From the NCBI GenBank assembly GCA_016182605.1, contig JACPGE010000088.1, positions 1 through 48,375 of the forward strand: 48,375 nucleotides of DNA. The letters run 5' to 3'. The translations under genes were made by a program, and so were the position numbers. The DNA is from Candidatus Hydrogenedentota bacterium. Lineage in GTDB: Bacteria > Hydrogenedentota > Hydrogenedentia > Hydrogenedentales > JAEUWI01. The notes below the pieces were generated by a model. The model was not told the origin of the DNA, did no database searches, and worked only from the letters and a program-made list of their open reading frames with translations. Positions 33,705 to 42,200 of this stretch are shown piece by piece (the stretch's first letter is position 1; every line of letters starts with the position of its first letter).

Positions 33705-35486
33705 ATGAATTTGTGCAGGCATGGGCGCCGGATGGAGAGCATCGGAGTAGCGTGTTTCGCGGCGGTGGCAATGGCCTTGGCCGCGTTTTCGTTTTCAGCA
33801 TGCGCGGAGGATGAGAGCGCGTTGCGCAAATCCTACGAACTGGTGCGCAACGGCATTAGCTGGGAATCCTTCACGAGCATCTCGCCCCGGCTGCAGCATC
33901 TGCTGGTGCGTATTGCGGAACAAGGGGACGATTTCAAGACGAACGGCATGCCATGCTTTTACGGCGACGTGCCCCAGGACGTGGTGGCTTACGTGAGCGC
34001 CGCTTATCAGCAGGGGCTGCAAAAATACAACACCTTTAGCCCATGGAGCGTAACCGCGAGCAATCCCGGCGGCATTACCGCGCTGGGACAAACGGTATTG
34101 ACCTACAGCTTCGTGCCCGACGGCACCATCATTCCCGAAGACCCGGAACTGGGGAACGGCGCGCAGCCGAGCAATCTCTTTTCAACCTTTAACACCATAT
34201 TCGCTGGCGAGTCGAATCCCACGGCGGCTTGGCAGGAATTGTTTCACCAAGTCTTCGCTGCATGGGGGGAACAGATTGGCGTGAGCTATGTCTTCGAGCC
34301 CAACGATGACGGCGGCGCCTTCGCAGAGAGTGGGGTTACGAACGGCAGCCCCGGTGTTCTGGGGGTTCGTGGCGACATCCGGATTTCAGGCTACAACATC
34401 GATGGCGCAGGCGCGGGCATACTCGCCTTCAACTTCTTCCCGGATTCCGGGGACATGGTGATCGATACCACCAATTCGAGCTTCTACGCCGAATCCGCCA
34501 ATAACTACCGTTTTGCCCGGAACGTATTCTCCCATGAACACGGCCACGGACTGGGCTTCGCGCACTCCTGTCCATTGGATCAGACGAAGTTGATGGAGCC
34601 CTTTCTCTCGACCGTATTTGATGGTCCGCAACTGGACGACGTGCTCGCAGGCCAACTGCGCTATGGGGATCCGCTCGAAGCGGGCGCGGACACTCCGGGC
34701 GTCGCAACGGATCTGGGCACCGTCTCGGAGTTGGTCTCCACCGTAAGTGATGTGAGTATTTCGGCCCAAGCCGACGATGATTTTTATACGCTTGATATTC
34801 CAGGCACCGCTGAGGTCACAATTACGGTGACCCCGGCGGGCGATACCTATCTGAGCGGCGAGCAACTCGGCAATGGCGATTGTGAAGCGGGCGCCCCATT
34901 CAATACATCGGCGCTGCTCAACCTGGATTTCGAAGTCCTGGCTGCGAACGGTGTCACGATTCTGGAAACTGCAAGCAGCACTGCGGCAGGCAATGCGGAG
35001 TCCTTCTCGGAGACCCTGGGCGCCGGCACGTATTTTGTCCGGGTTTTTTCGAACACCGCAGACTTCGACGTGCAGGCCTACACCATCAGCGCGCTCAGCG
35101 GGGAAGCGCTGCCCGGTAACATCACGTCAGACGTGGCCCTCGACTTCATCGAATCCGGCGTTACCCTTAACCTGAGCGGTCCTGCCGGTTCGAATTACCT
35201 GTGGATGACCGAACCTGGCATGGTGCCCGTGGACGGGGACGGCGGCCGCATTACCGGCCTCACAAGCCAGACTCTGCACTTCGACCCCGTGCTGGAATCC
35301 GATTCGGGCACCTACCGCGTGCAATACGACAACGGCGCGAAAACCGTGGTGTTGAGCAATCCGCTGACGTTCACTGTCTTGCCAAGCGGTTCGGTGCCCG
35401 TCGCCGGCGTGCTGGGCATCCTGTTGCTGGGAAGTGGCGTGGCGGGCGCTGGTGTGATGAGTATGCGCCGCCGAAAGAACCGCTAG
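33705..35486 (+). CDS. Secreted matrixin-type metalloprotease with C-terminal sorting-like tail
   Basis: This 593-aa protein has an N-terminal signal (VACFAAVAMALAAFSFSACA). The zinc-binding site HEHGHGLGFAH (His277, Glu278, His281, His287) is the extended HExxHxxGxxH of matrixins and other metzincins. A pre-peptidase C-like beta domain follows (DDDFYTLDIPGTAEVTITV, GTYFVRVFSNTADFD), then an Ig-like segment. The last 35 residues have the motif-TM-Arg layout of PEP-CTERM-type sorting signals: SVPVAGVLGILLLGSGVAGAG then MRRRKNR. ATG 33705 has AAGGG upstream. An earlier in-frame ATG at 33537 would add 56 residues without a signal peptide. The gene lies between a good promoter and a strong terminator, so it is probably monocistronic. 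Confidence 0.87.
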   Translation: MNLCRHGRRMESIGVACFAAVAMALAAFSFSACAEDESALRKSYELVRNGISWESFTSISPRLQHLLVRIAEQGDDFKTNGMPCFYGDVPQDVVAYVSAAYQQGLQKYNTFSPWSVTASNPGGITALGQTVLTYSFVPDGTIIPEDPELGNGAQPSNLFSTFNTIFAGESNPTAAWQELFHQVFAAWGEQIGVSYVFEPNDDGGAFAESGVTNGSPGVLGVRGDIRISGYNIDGAGAGILAFNFFPDSGDMVIDTTNSSFYAESANNYRFARNVFSHEHGHGLGFAHSCPLDQTKLMEPFLSTVFDGPQLDDVLAGQLRYGDPLEAGADTPGVATDLGTVSELVSTVSDVSISAQADDDFYTLDIPGTAEVTITVTPAGDTYLSGEQLGNGDCEAGAPFNTSALLNLDFEVLAANGVTILETASSTAAGNAESFSETLGAGTYFVRVFSNTADFDVQAYTISALSGEALPGNITSDVALDFIESGVTLNLSGPAGSNYLWMTEPGMVPVDGDGGRITGLTSQTLHFDPVLESDSGTYRVQYDNGAKTVVLSNPLTFTVLPSGSVPVAGVLGILLLGSGVAGAGVMSMRRRKNR

Positions 35487-35526
35487 CTCGCCAGGCTTTA
35501 CCGGCGATGCAAGACTGTGCCGTCAA

Positions 35527-35562
35527 CGGCTGCACCATCCCTTGGGTGGTGCAGCCGCTTTT
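35527..35562 (+). terminator. Rho-independent terminator after the matrixin-like gene
   Basis: CGGCTGCACCA (35527-35537) pairs perfectly with TGGTGCAGCCG (35547-35557). It is extended inward by a T-G and two C-G pairs around a 3-base loop, and followed by CTTTT. It lies 41 bases after the stop at 35486. Confidence 0.9.
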
Positions 35563-35673
35563 ATAAGGTGTCTCCTTCGTGCCTCCCTCCGTTGCATCCG
35601 CGCGGAACACGCGCGCATACTGGTGCCTCCCGATGCTACTTGTATGCGCCGGGCTTCAACCCGGGGATGTGTC

Positions 35674-37767
35674 ATGATGCGATGGAAATCACAAAGTCTG
35701 TTCTTGCTACTGCTCTCGGCAGCGCCCATGCTCTCCGCAGATCAGCCCTTGCCCGTACTGAACCTGCCCGATCCCAAGATCGCGGAAGTCTACCGGGGAA
35801 ACTGGCTCAACGCGCTGCAGCCGTGTATCGAACCACTATCCTCCGTCACCACGCCGAAGGATCGCGACTCCGAGCCGCAGCGTCCCTGGCGGGTTGATGT
35901 GAAGGGCCACTATCCCGGCTGGTATCCCGGCGTCGATGTGAAACACTCCGCAGCAGCCTATCTGGCGTGCCGGAAGGATCTGCCGCTCGTGCTGCGTGCG
36001 TGGGACCTGACCGTGAGCCGCTATCAACGCCCCGATGGCGCGGTCCACGCCATGACCATGAACGGCAATCCCCACGAGGTCGTGCCGGAGACTACGATTC
36101 AGGGCAACGTCGTTTACTATCCGTTGCGACTTACCGGCGCCATCGATTTTCTCCTCTTGGGCGACATCATCTTTCGCTTCTCGCAGGATCAGGCATGGCT
36201 CCAGCAGAACCTGCCGGTGATGGCGCGCACGGCGGCGCATATCGAAGGCTGGATGGACGATGAGGGGCTTTTGCACAGCGACTCCTACGACCTCGATCAG
36301 GTCTACCGCGAGATCGACGGGGTCGCCTTAGCCGCGGCATTCAACGCATTCCGCAGACTTGCTGCACTCGAGTCCGTCGCGGGAACACCGGAGCGCCAGC
36401 AGCATTATGACGCGGTCGCCGTGCGTCTTGCCGGGGCCGCGAACAAACACTTTTTCGATCCGCAGCGCGGCTATTACATGGAGCACCTCATCTACAACAA
36501 CATCGCCCAGGCGAATCGAATGGGCGCGGCGGTCTCCGCGAGTTCCGAACTCGACGGCGATCACGCGGCCGCGAAGGCCATCGACGGCATACTCGGGCGC
36601 GGCATGGATGCCTTTGGCGCGGGCATCGGCGCGGCCGGACAGAATGAGTGGGCCACCAAAGGGGAAACCGCGGGCGCGTGGCTCCAGGTGAGTCTTAAAC
36701 AGCCCGAACGCATCGGCAAGGTCATCCTCCTCAACCGCACCGATCCGAATACGGAACCCGGTGAGCGCTTCGCAGCGGGACGCCTTGAATTCAGCGACGG
36801 CTCGGACCCCGTCGAGGTGCTGTTCAATTCACTGGAGATCTCGCGTGCGGTCGCCAGCTTCACGCCGCGCGAAGTCGCCTGGGTAAAGTTCACCGGCACG
36901 CGCATGCAGGGTGAAGGTGGCGCGAACGCCGGACTCGCCGAATTTCAGATCCTCCCCGCGGAGGAACCCTATACAAAAGTCACCCACGGCATGACCGACA
37001 CGAACTACGCCATGCTTGCCTTTGGCGCCGCGGACGAAACGCATGCCGGAAGCGTCTGGGACTATTTCAGGAAACACGAAGCGGCCTTCTATCAGGTGGG
37101 TGATTTGAACGCGCCCACGTGGATTGCCGAAGACACCCCGTCGTACAGCGATGCCGAACTCAACCGCCGCGCGCCCCGCAAGGACTGCGTTGCCATGGCG
37201 CGCATCTGGCGCTACGATGCCCTCATGCGCCAGCGCATGGACGATGGCGACGGGCTTTACCGCACCGTCACCTACGCCAACGCCCTCTACGATCGCCCCT
37301 CCGGCGGCGGCGCGGGCCTCTTCGCCGAACGCTACGGCCTCGGTCGATTCCAGCCCGGCGACGAATCCCAGGCCAATGTCCCCGCCTATGCCGAGTACCC
37401 CGCTGTCTACAATTCCACCATCGTGCAGCAGACCCTGCTGGGTCTCGACGTCGATGTCCACGGCACGATCGCCATTGCGCCGTGCGTCCCCGCAGCGTGG
37501 TATGCCCAGGGCTTCGGCGCCGAAGGCTGCGGGCTGTTGAACACCCGTGACCTCGGCTTCACCTACCACGCCGATCGCGTCGAGGGCTGGGTGAGTGGCG
37601 CGGAAGGCACCCAGACCCTGCGCGTGCGCCTGCCGCGCGGCGTAGATCCCGCCGCGTGCACCGCAATCGTGGAAGCCAAGACAGTGCCGCATTTGGTAGA
37701 GAGCGGCGCAGTGCGCTTTGATGTTCCCGTGAAGGGACTTGGAAAGACGGGGTTCCGTGTGCTGTAG
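35674..37767 (+). CDS. Secreted six-hairpin glycosidase-like protein with inserted discoidin-type domain
   Basis: This 697-aa protein has a signal peptide (LFLLLLSAAPMLSADQ). The body looks like an (alpha/alpha)6 six-hairpin glycosidase (LKHSAAAYL-type helices, YQRPDGAVHAMTMNGNPHE, DEGLLHSDSYDLDQVYREID), related to GH78/GH95-type enzymes. Residues about 278-427 form a discoidin (F5/8 type C)-like beta-sandwich inserted between barrel helices: MGAAVSASSELDGDHAAAKAIDG, NEWATKGETAGAWLQVSL, IGKVILLNRTD, VAWVKFTGTRMQGEG. The catalytic fold then resumes (DTNYAMLAFGAADETHAGSV). ATG 35674 has GGGGA upstream; longer in-frame starts would precede the signal. It begins 112 bases after the terminator. 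The substrate is unknown. Confidence 0.82.
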   Translation: MMRWKSQSLFLLLLSAAPMLSADQPLPVLNLPDPKIAEVYRGNWLNALQPCIEPLSSVTTPKDRDSEPQRPWRVDVKGHYPGWYPGVDVKHSAAAYLACRKDLPLVLRAWDLTVSRYQRPDGAVHAMTMNGNPHEVVPETTIQGNVVYYPLRLTGAIDFLLLGDIIFRFSQDQAWLQQNLPVMARTAAHIEGWMDDEGLLHSDSYDLDQVYREIDGVALAAAFNAFRRLAALESVAGTPERQQHYDAVAVRLAGAANKHFFDPQRGYYMEHLIYNNIAQANRMGAAVSASSELDGDHAAAKAIDGILGRGMDAFGAGIGAAGQNEWATKGETAGAWLQVSLKQPERIGKVILLNRTDPNTEPGERFAAGRLEFSDGSDPVEVLFNSLEISRAVASFTPREVAWVKFTGTRMQGEGGANAGLAEFQILPAEEPYTKVTHGMTDTNYAMLAFGAADETHAGSVWDYFRKHEAAFYQVGDLNAPTWIAEDTPSYSDAELNRRAPRKDCVAMARIWRYDALMRQRMDDGDGLYRTVTYANALYDRPSGGGAGLFAERYGLGRFQPGDESQANVPAYAEYPAVYNSTIVQQTLLGLDVDVHGTIAIAPCVPAAWYAQGFGAEGCGLLNTRDLGFTYHADRVEGWVSGAEGTQTLRVRLPRGVDPAACTAIVEAKTVPHLVESGAVRFDVPVKGLGKTGFRVL

Positions 37768-37998
37768 TGCAAGGTGTGGCTCGACGGCCTCTACATCATA
37801 CGCGCCAGTGAAAGCCTGCCAGCGACCCTCCACACTCACCGCGCCCACCCCTTTCGTTTCGAAACACCATCCCCCTCCCCATTCGTGCGCATTGGCGTTC
37901 ATTCGTGGTTTGATTCCCTCAAGAACCAGGCCAACAATCAGACCACGAATGAACGCCAATACACGCGAATAAGACACAAGAACACGCCGCGCCTTGAA
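37768..37998. other. Non-coding gap before the repeat-rich 3' side of the RHS locus
   Basis: This is the first part of a 461-base stretch without a functional gene (37768-38228). I see no gene here. The only clear structure is the hairpin at 37891-37960. Confidence 0.5.
37891..37960. repeat. Long hairpin with perfect 19-bp arms (CATTCGTGG-type repeat)
   Basis: ATTGGCGTTCATTCGTGGT (37891-37909) and its exact reverse complement (37942-37960) enclose 32 bases. The arms continue as imperfect pairing outward (ATTCGTGCGC left, GCGTGTATT-type right). ATTCGTG-type repeats of this kind are, as I recall, frequent in intergenic DNA of PVC-group genomes. No T-run follows on either strand. Confidence 0.8.
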
Positions 37999-38139
37999 GT
38001 GGTGAAATATGCTCAGCGTGACGATGGTGCTGGCGTTCACCGGGCAGGATAAATCACGGGCTGTCTGGCGATACCGCCGAGCATGTTGCGGCAATTGCGG
38101 ATCCAAGAAGGAGTTACGGAACGAACGCGTGGAGCCCGT
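37999..38139. repeat. Dispersed structured repeat, copy 2
   Basis: Bases 37999-38067 match 5242-5310 at about 63 of 69 positions. TAAATCACGGGCT (38050-38062) is intact, but only GGAGCCCGT (38131-38139) of the right arm survives. The left arm of the outer inverted repeat seen at 5194 is missing. This looks like a partly eroded copy. Confidence 0.7.
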
Positions 38140-38228
38140 TGCTTCCGTCGTACTCTGGGTGGCTCAGGCAGCGCATTTTTCAATCACTGCCCACCGCTCG
38201 ATACATTTTGGCAAGTCGAGCATTGAAT

Positions 38229-38620
38229 TTACTGCTTGGCAGACCAAGTAATACGCAAAGGAGAACTCACGCCATAGGGATACTTCTCGTTCAGTATTGC
38301 CGGAGAGGGGCCTCCCCAGGGGGAAAAAGCGCCCGTCGCGTCGATGGCATAGCGCAGGGAGCCGAGCTGATCGTACGCGAGGTAGGCGTAGGTGCGGGTG
38401 ACCGCGGCGCCATAGTCCACCGTGCTGCTGGTGCGGTTGCCGTTGGCGTCGTAGCCATAGCTCTCCACCACCGCGTTGCTGTCCAGGTGATCGACGACCT
38501 GCTCAAGCTGGCCGACTTCATCATAGACGTAGCCGTAGTCCGTGGCCGTCAGGCCCAGCGACTCCGCCTTGCTTTCGATCCGGCCGCCGATATCCAGGTC
38601 CCGAGAAGAACCGGCGCGGG
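38229..38620 (-). pseudogene. Orphan RHS core fragment with internal deletion
   Basis: Bases 38329-38604 are a second copy of two parts of the large RHS gene, 40572-40783 and 40107-40163 (high identity). They are joined directly so that 408 bases (136 codons) are missing but the frame is kept. Translated, DLDIGGRIESKAESLGL leads through SYGYDANGNRTSSTVDYG to RTYAYLAYDQLGSLRYAIDATGA, then unrelated sequence (AFSPWGGPSPAILNEKYPYG) and a stop at 38229. There is no start codon; the frame stays open upstream to about 38750. It lies downstream of the RHS toxin and its presumed immunity gene, where displaced 'orphan' RHS tips are typically found. Confidence 0.85.
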
Positions 38621-38726
38621 CCCCGTCATCCCTGCCCGCCCGCCCACCGCCCTTCAGCCCAGAAGTACCCCGTCTTCAGCCATGCGTCCGGCGAGAACCG
38701 TACGCTCAGGCCGAATCCCCAATCAC

Positions 38727-39272
38727 TCAATCCACCTGATTGCCCAGTAAAATTATTGGGCCCTTTGGGCCTTGCAATGGCCACATCTCCACTCCTCCTT
38801 GCTCAAGGTCCTTGGCCCCCTGAGTATAGCGGTGCGATTTAGAGAAACCCCTTATTCCAGTCTCCCTATTAACTACCGTTATTCCGCACACCGTCATCTT
38901 CTTAAGTCTCCGGGCGAGCTTGCTCCACAATTTAAACGCGACGAGATCATCCGTTTTTGTAGTGAACCAAGACTCTTCCAGTCCGCCCTTTCGTATCTTG
39001 CCAACAACCAAGATCAGGCAGCTTTGGTTCTTCATTACAAAATCATAAGAATCACTGGCAGGCAGTACGGGCTTCTCCATGGTGAACATGATTCGCCCAA
39101 AAGGCTGGTCTTCGCCACACACGGTGGCAATCTCGAGAGGCTCCAGCGCGATCACCTCATGAGGAGGAAAACGTGAGGCTACCGTGTAGAGCTTGAATTC
39201 CTGCGCCACTTCCGTCGCAAATCGCAGTAACTCACTCGATGATGCATGAAACTGAATCGAAAAACTTGACAT
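38727..39272 (-). CDS. Unrecognised 181-aa protein, candidate immunity protein for the RHS toxin
   Basis: I do not recognise this protein. It starts 5 bases after the RHS stop on the same strand, and the AGG of the RHS end (GATAGGTAA) serves as a weak ribosome site, suggesting translational coupling. It is a soluble alpha/beta-looking protein without a signal peptide (MSSFSIQFHASSSELLRFATEVAQ, then PFGRIMFTMEK, SCLILVVGKIRKGG, FKLWSKLARRLKKMTVCGIT). The end is RYTQGAKDLEQGGVEMWP. Position directly after a polymorphic toxin is the classic place for its cognate immunity gene, and the cytoplasmic nature would suit inhibition of a cytoplasmic nuclease. This is inference from context, not homology. 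Confidence 0.7.
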   Translation of the reverse strand: MSSFSIQFHASSSELLRFATEVAQEFKLYTVASRFPPHEVIALEPLEIATVCGEDQPFGRIMFTMEKPVLPASDSYDFVMKNQSCLILVVGKIRKGGLEESWFTTKTDDLVAFKLWSKLARRLKKMTVCGITVVNRETGIRGFSKSHRYTQGAKDLEQGGVEMWPLQGPKGPIILLGNQVD

Positions 39273-39277
39273 AGCAT

Positions 39278-42200
39278 TTACCTATCGTATGGCAAAAACA
39301 CTGTTGGCAACTGGCCGGGGCCGTTAAGATCGTTGAGTGCGCCAACTTCGCGGCTAACGGGCGTTCCATCCGCATTCGTTCGTCCCACATTTACGCCCCT
39401 CAATTCTCCCTCGGGGGTACTATATATGATATCAGGCCGCCTGCCGGGTTTTTCGCCTCCTCGCGTTTCGACCAGTCGCTCTTTCTCCACACCGCCACCT
39501 GCAACGATGTCATTTCCCTCATTACGAAGCCGTTGACCTTCTTCCCGAATCTTCTTGTTGTGTGGTGCATTCGGATCGGTCTTCGGCCCGCGCTTTTTCC
39601 CGACGGCCTTTGCCACATCTCCGGCTTCGTCCGCATACTTCGCAGCAGCCTTTGCGCCTTTAACAGTGAGTTGGGCCGCGCGCGCGCCCTGCCCGACACC
39701 CTCCACCATCGACACCACATCAACCAGCGCCCCAGTTGCATCCAGGAGCGCAACACTTATCAGGAGCGATGTGCCGTCGGCAAAGATCCCTATGACTGGA
39801 ATCATGCCCGCGACGCCGAGCCCGAACCTGATTTCCTCCAGCAGGCTCGGCATAAGCCCAAAGGGGTCGGTCAGATTCACCGGATTGTTGCCCACGTAGA
39901 GGTAGGCATTCAAGCCGCCCACGACCCCAATCGGGTCGCCCGCCGTCCAGCGGCCGATTTCCGGGTCGTAATCCCGCGCGACGAAGCGCACGAGGCCCGT
40001 GTCCGGATCGGCCTGCCCGCCCGCGAAACCGATCTGGAGCTTCAGCGTGGGATTGCTGTCCGACAAGATGTTGCCGAAGGCGTCGTAGGTGATTTCCTTG
40101 ACCACCGCACCCGTCGCGTCGAGGGCATAGCGCAGGGAGCCGAGCTGGTCGTACGCGAGGTAGTAGTAGTCATAGCCCGAACCATCCCACACGTCCACGC
40201 CGACCGGCAGCCCGCCGCCGAGGTACTCGAAGCGCAACTGCATCTGGTTGCTGCCATCGAAGACCGCGAGCAGTTCCGTCATGCCGTTCCACAGGTATTT
40301 CTCCGTGGAGAGCAGGGTCTCTTCATCGTCATAGGCCCGTCGCGCAATACACCGCCCCAGCGGGTCATACACATAGTCCACCCGCTCCACGGCCTCGCCC
40401 GCGGGCAACTCCACGGACAGGAGTTCGCCCCGGGTGTTGTAGGCGTAGCCCGTGGTCTCCACCGTGCCGCCGCCCACGTCCCGGCGCCGCTCCGTCAGAA
40501 AGCCGTCCAGGTCGTACGCGTATTCGACCTCGTCGCCGTTGATGGACGTGAGCTGGTCGTCCGCGTTGTAGGCGTAGGTTCGGGTGACCGCGGCGCCATA
40601 ATCCACCGTGCTGCTGATGCGGTTGCCGTTGGCGTCGTAGCCATAGCTCTCCACCACCGCGTTGCTGTCCAGATGGTCGACGACCTGCTCAAGCTGGCCG
40701 ACTTCATCATAGACGTAGCCGTAGTCCGCGGCCGTCAGGCCCAGCGACTCCGCCTTGCTTTCGATCCGGCCGCCGATATCCAGGCTGAGGTCCCAAGCAT
40801 AGCTGGTGGTGTCCACCGCGTAGGTGAAGCTCTCCGTCTCGCCGAACGGCGTGTAGGCGGGGCTCAGGGTCAGGGTGCCGTCGGTGATGGACTCCACGCG
40901 GCCCGTCGCGTTGGAGACGCCCGGCGTGGCCGGGTCGTTGCGGTCGATGCTCCACGTGCGGCCGCCGTTCGTCACGGAGGTGAGCAGGGCATCGTCATCG
41001 TAGGCGTAGGCGCTGGCGCCGCCCGCATACGCGACGGAGGACTTCAGGTTCAGGTCGTTGAAGTCCACCGACAGGGTCTGGTTCAGCGTACCCGACAGGA
41101 TGATGCTGTCCTGGCTGGCGCCGTCGTAGGTGAATTCAATCCCCTCCGCGCCGTGCTCCAGGTGCTCCAGCCGGCCATCCGCGGAATAGGATACCGTTGT
41201 ACTCCAATCCGGGCCGCTTATGGCCTCTATGTGGCCATTGTTGTATTGATTGGTGTAGACCTTGCCCGAGGGGAAGGTCAACTGCACCAGCCGCTTGTCG
41301 TTGTCGTATTTGGACAGGTAGGCGCGTCCCGACGGGAGGGCGTACTTGCTGATGAGGCCCAAGGCGTTGTACTCGAAGCCGAACACGCCGCCCTTGGCAT
41401 TCCGGATCTCCTTCAGCGCGCCATCGACATAGTAATCCTGGGTCGTGAATTCCATATTGGGATAGGTCGCCTTGGTGACCTGTCCCATCACGTTGTATTC
41501 ATACGCGACCGATTCGCCCCGGGCGTTGGTCACCGTCTGCACCTGGCCGCGCGTGCCCACGGCGGTTCCGGTGCCGTCGGGATAGTAGCTGAGGTGCGCC
41601 CAGCGATTGATGGGATCGAATTCGTCCGCCGGATTTCCGGTGTAGGCCTCTGTCAACCGGCCGCGGCTGTCGTAGAAATATTTCGTGTCGTAGAGCACGG
41701 TTGCGTTCGACGCGTCTTTAATCCCCTCGTAATGGGTTGCCAGGAGGGTGGCCGGATCGTAGTGCGACACGAACTCGCGGCCTTCCGGCGTCGTGGACGT
41801 CACCGTGGCATTCACCAGATCCTTGACGACGGTCCCGGTGAATGCATCGTTCACCGTGGTGGTGCCGGTCACCGTTTCCAGCGCGCCAGAGAGCTCATCC
41901 ACCCCGTAGTCCACATCGAGGTCCACCTCTATTGGAGAGGAAGCACTCCGGCCCGTATCCTGCACCAGGTTGACGGGCACGTCAAAGGAATAACGGGGAT
42001 CGCGGGACATGGTGGTACTAAGGTTCAGGCCCGTGGAGTTCGCGATCTCCTCCAGGCTCTTGTCGTAGGAGGTGAACGTGGTGGTGCTGAATCCGCTCGG
42101 GCCGGTTAGCGTTTCCACGCGGGTGACCGGATCGGAGACATACTCCGACACGTCGCCGGACGGTGTGATTGCCGTGGCGGTCACCACGCCGTCTTCGTCC

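Noticed and set aside
38621-38760. Open minus-strand frame upstream of the orphan RHS fragment (GLSVRFSPDAWLKTGYFWAE)
   Set aside because: It is short, startless and unrecognised. It may be a remnant of another gene fused to the fragment, but that cannot be supported.
39533-42109. 858-aa frame on the plus strand
   Set aside because: It is antisense to YD repeats of the RHS gene; the periodic codon pattern produces the open frame.
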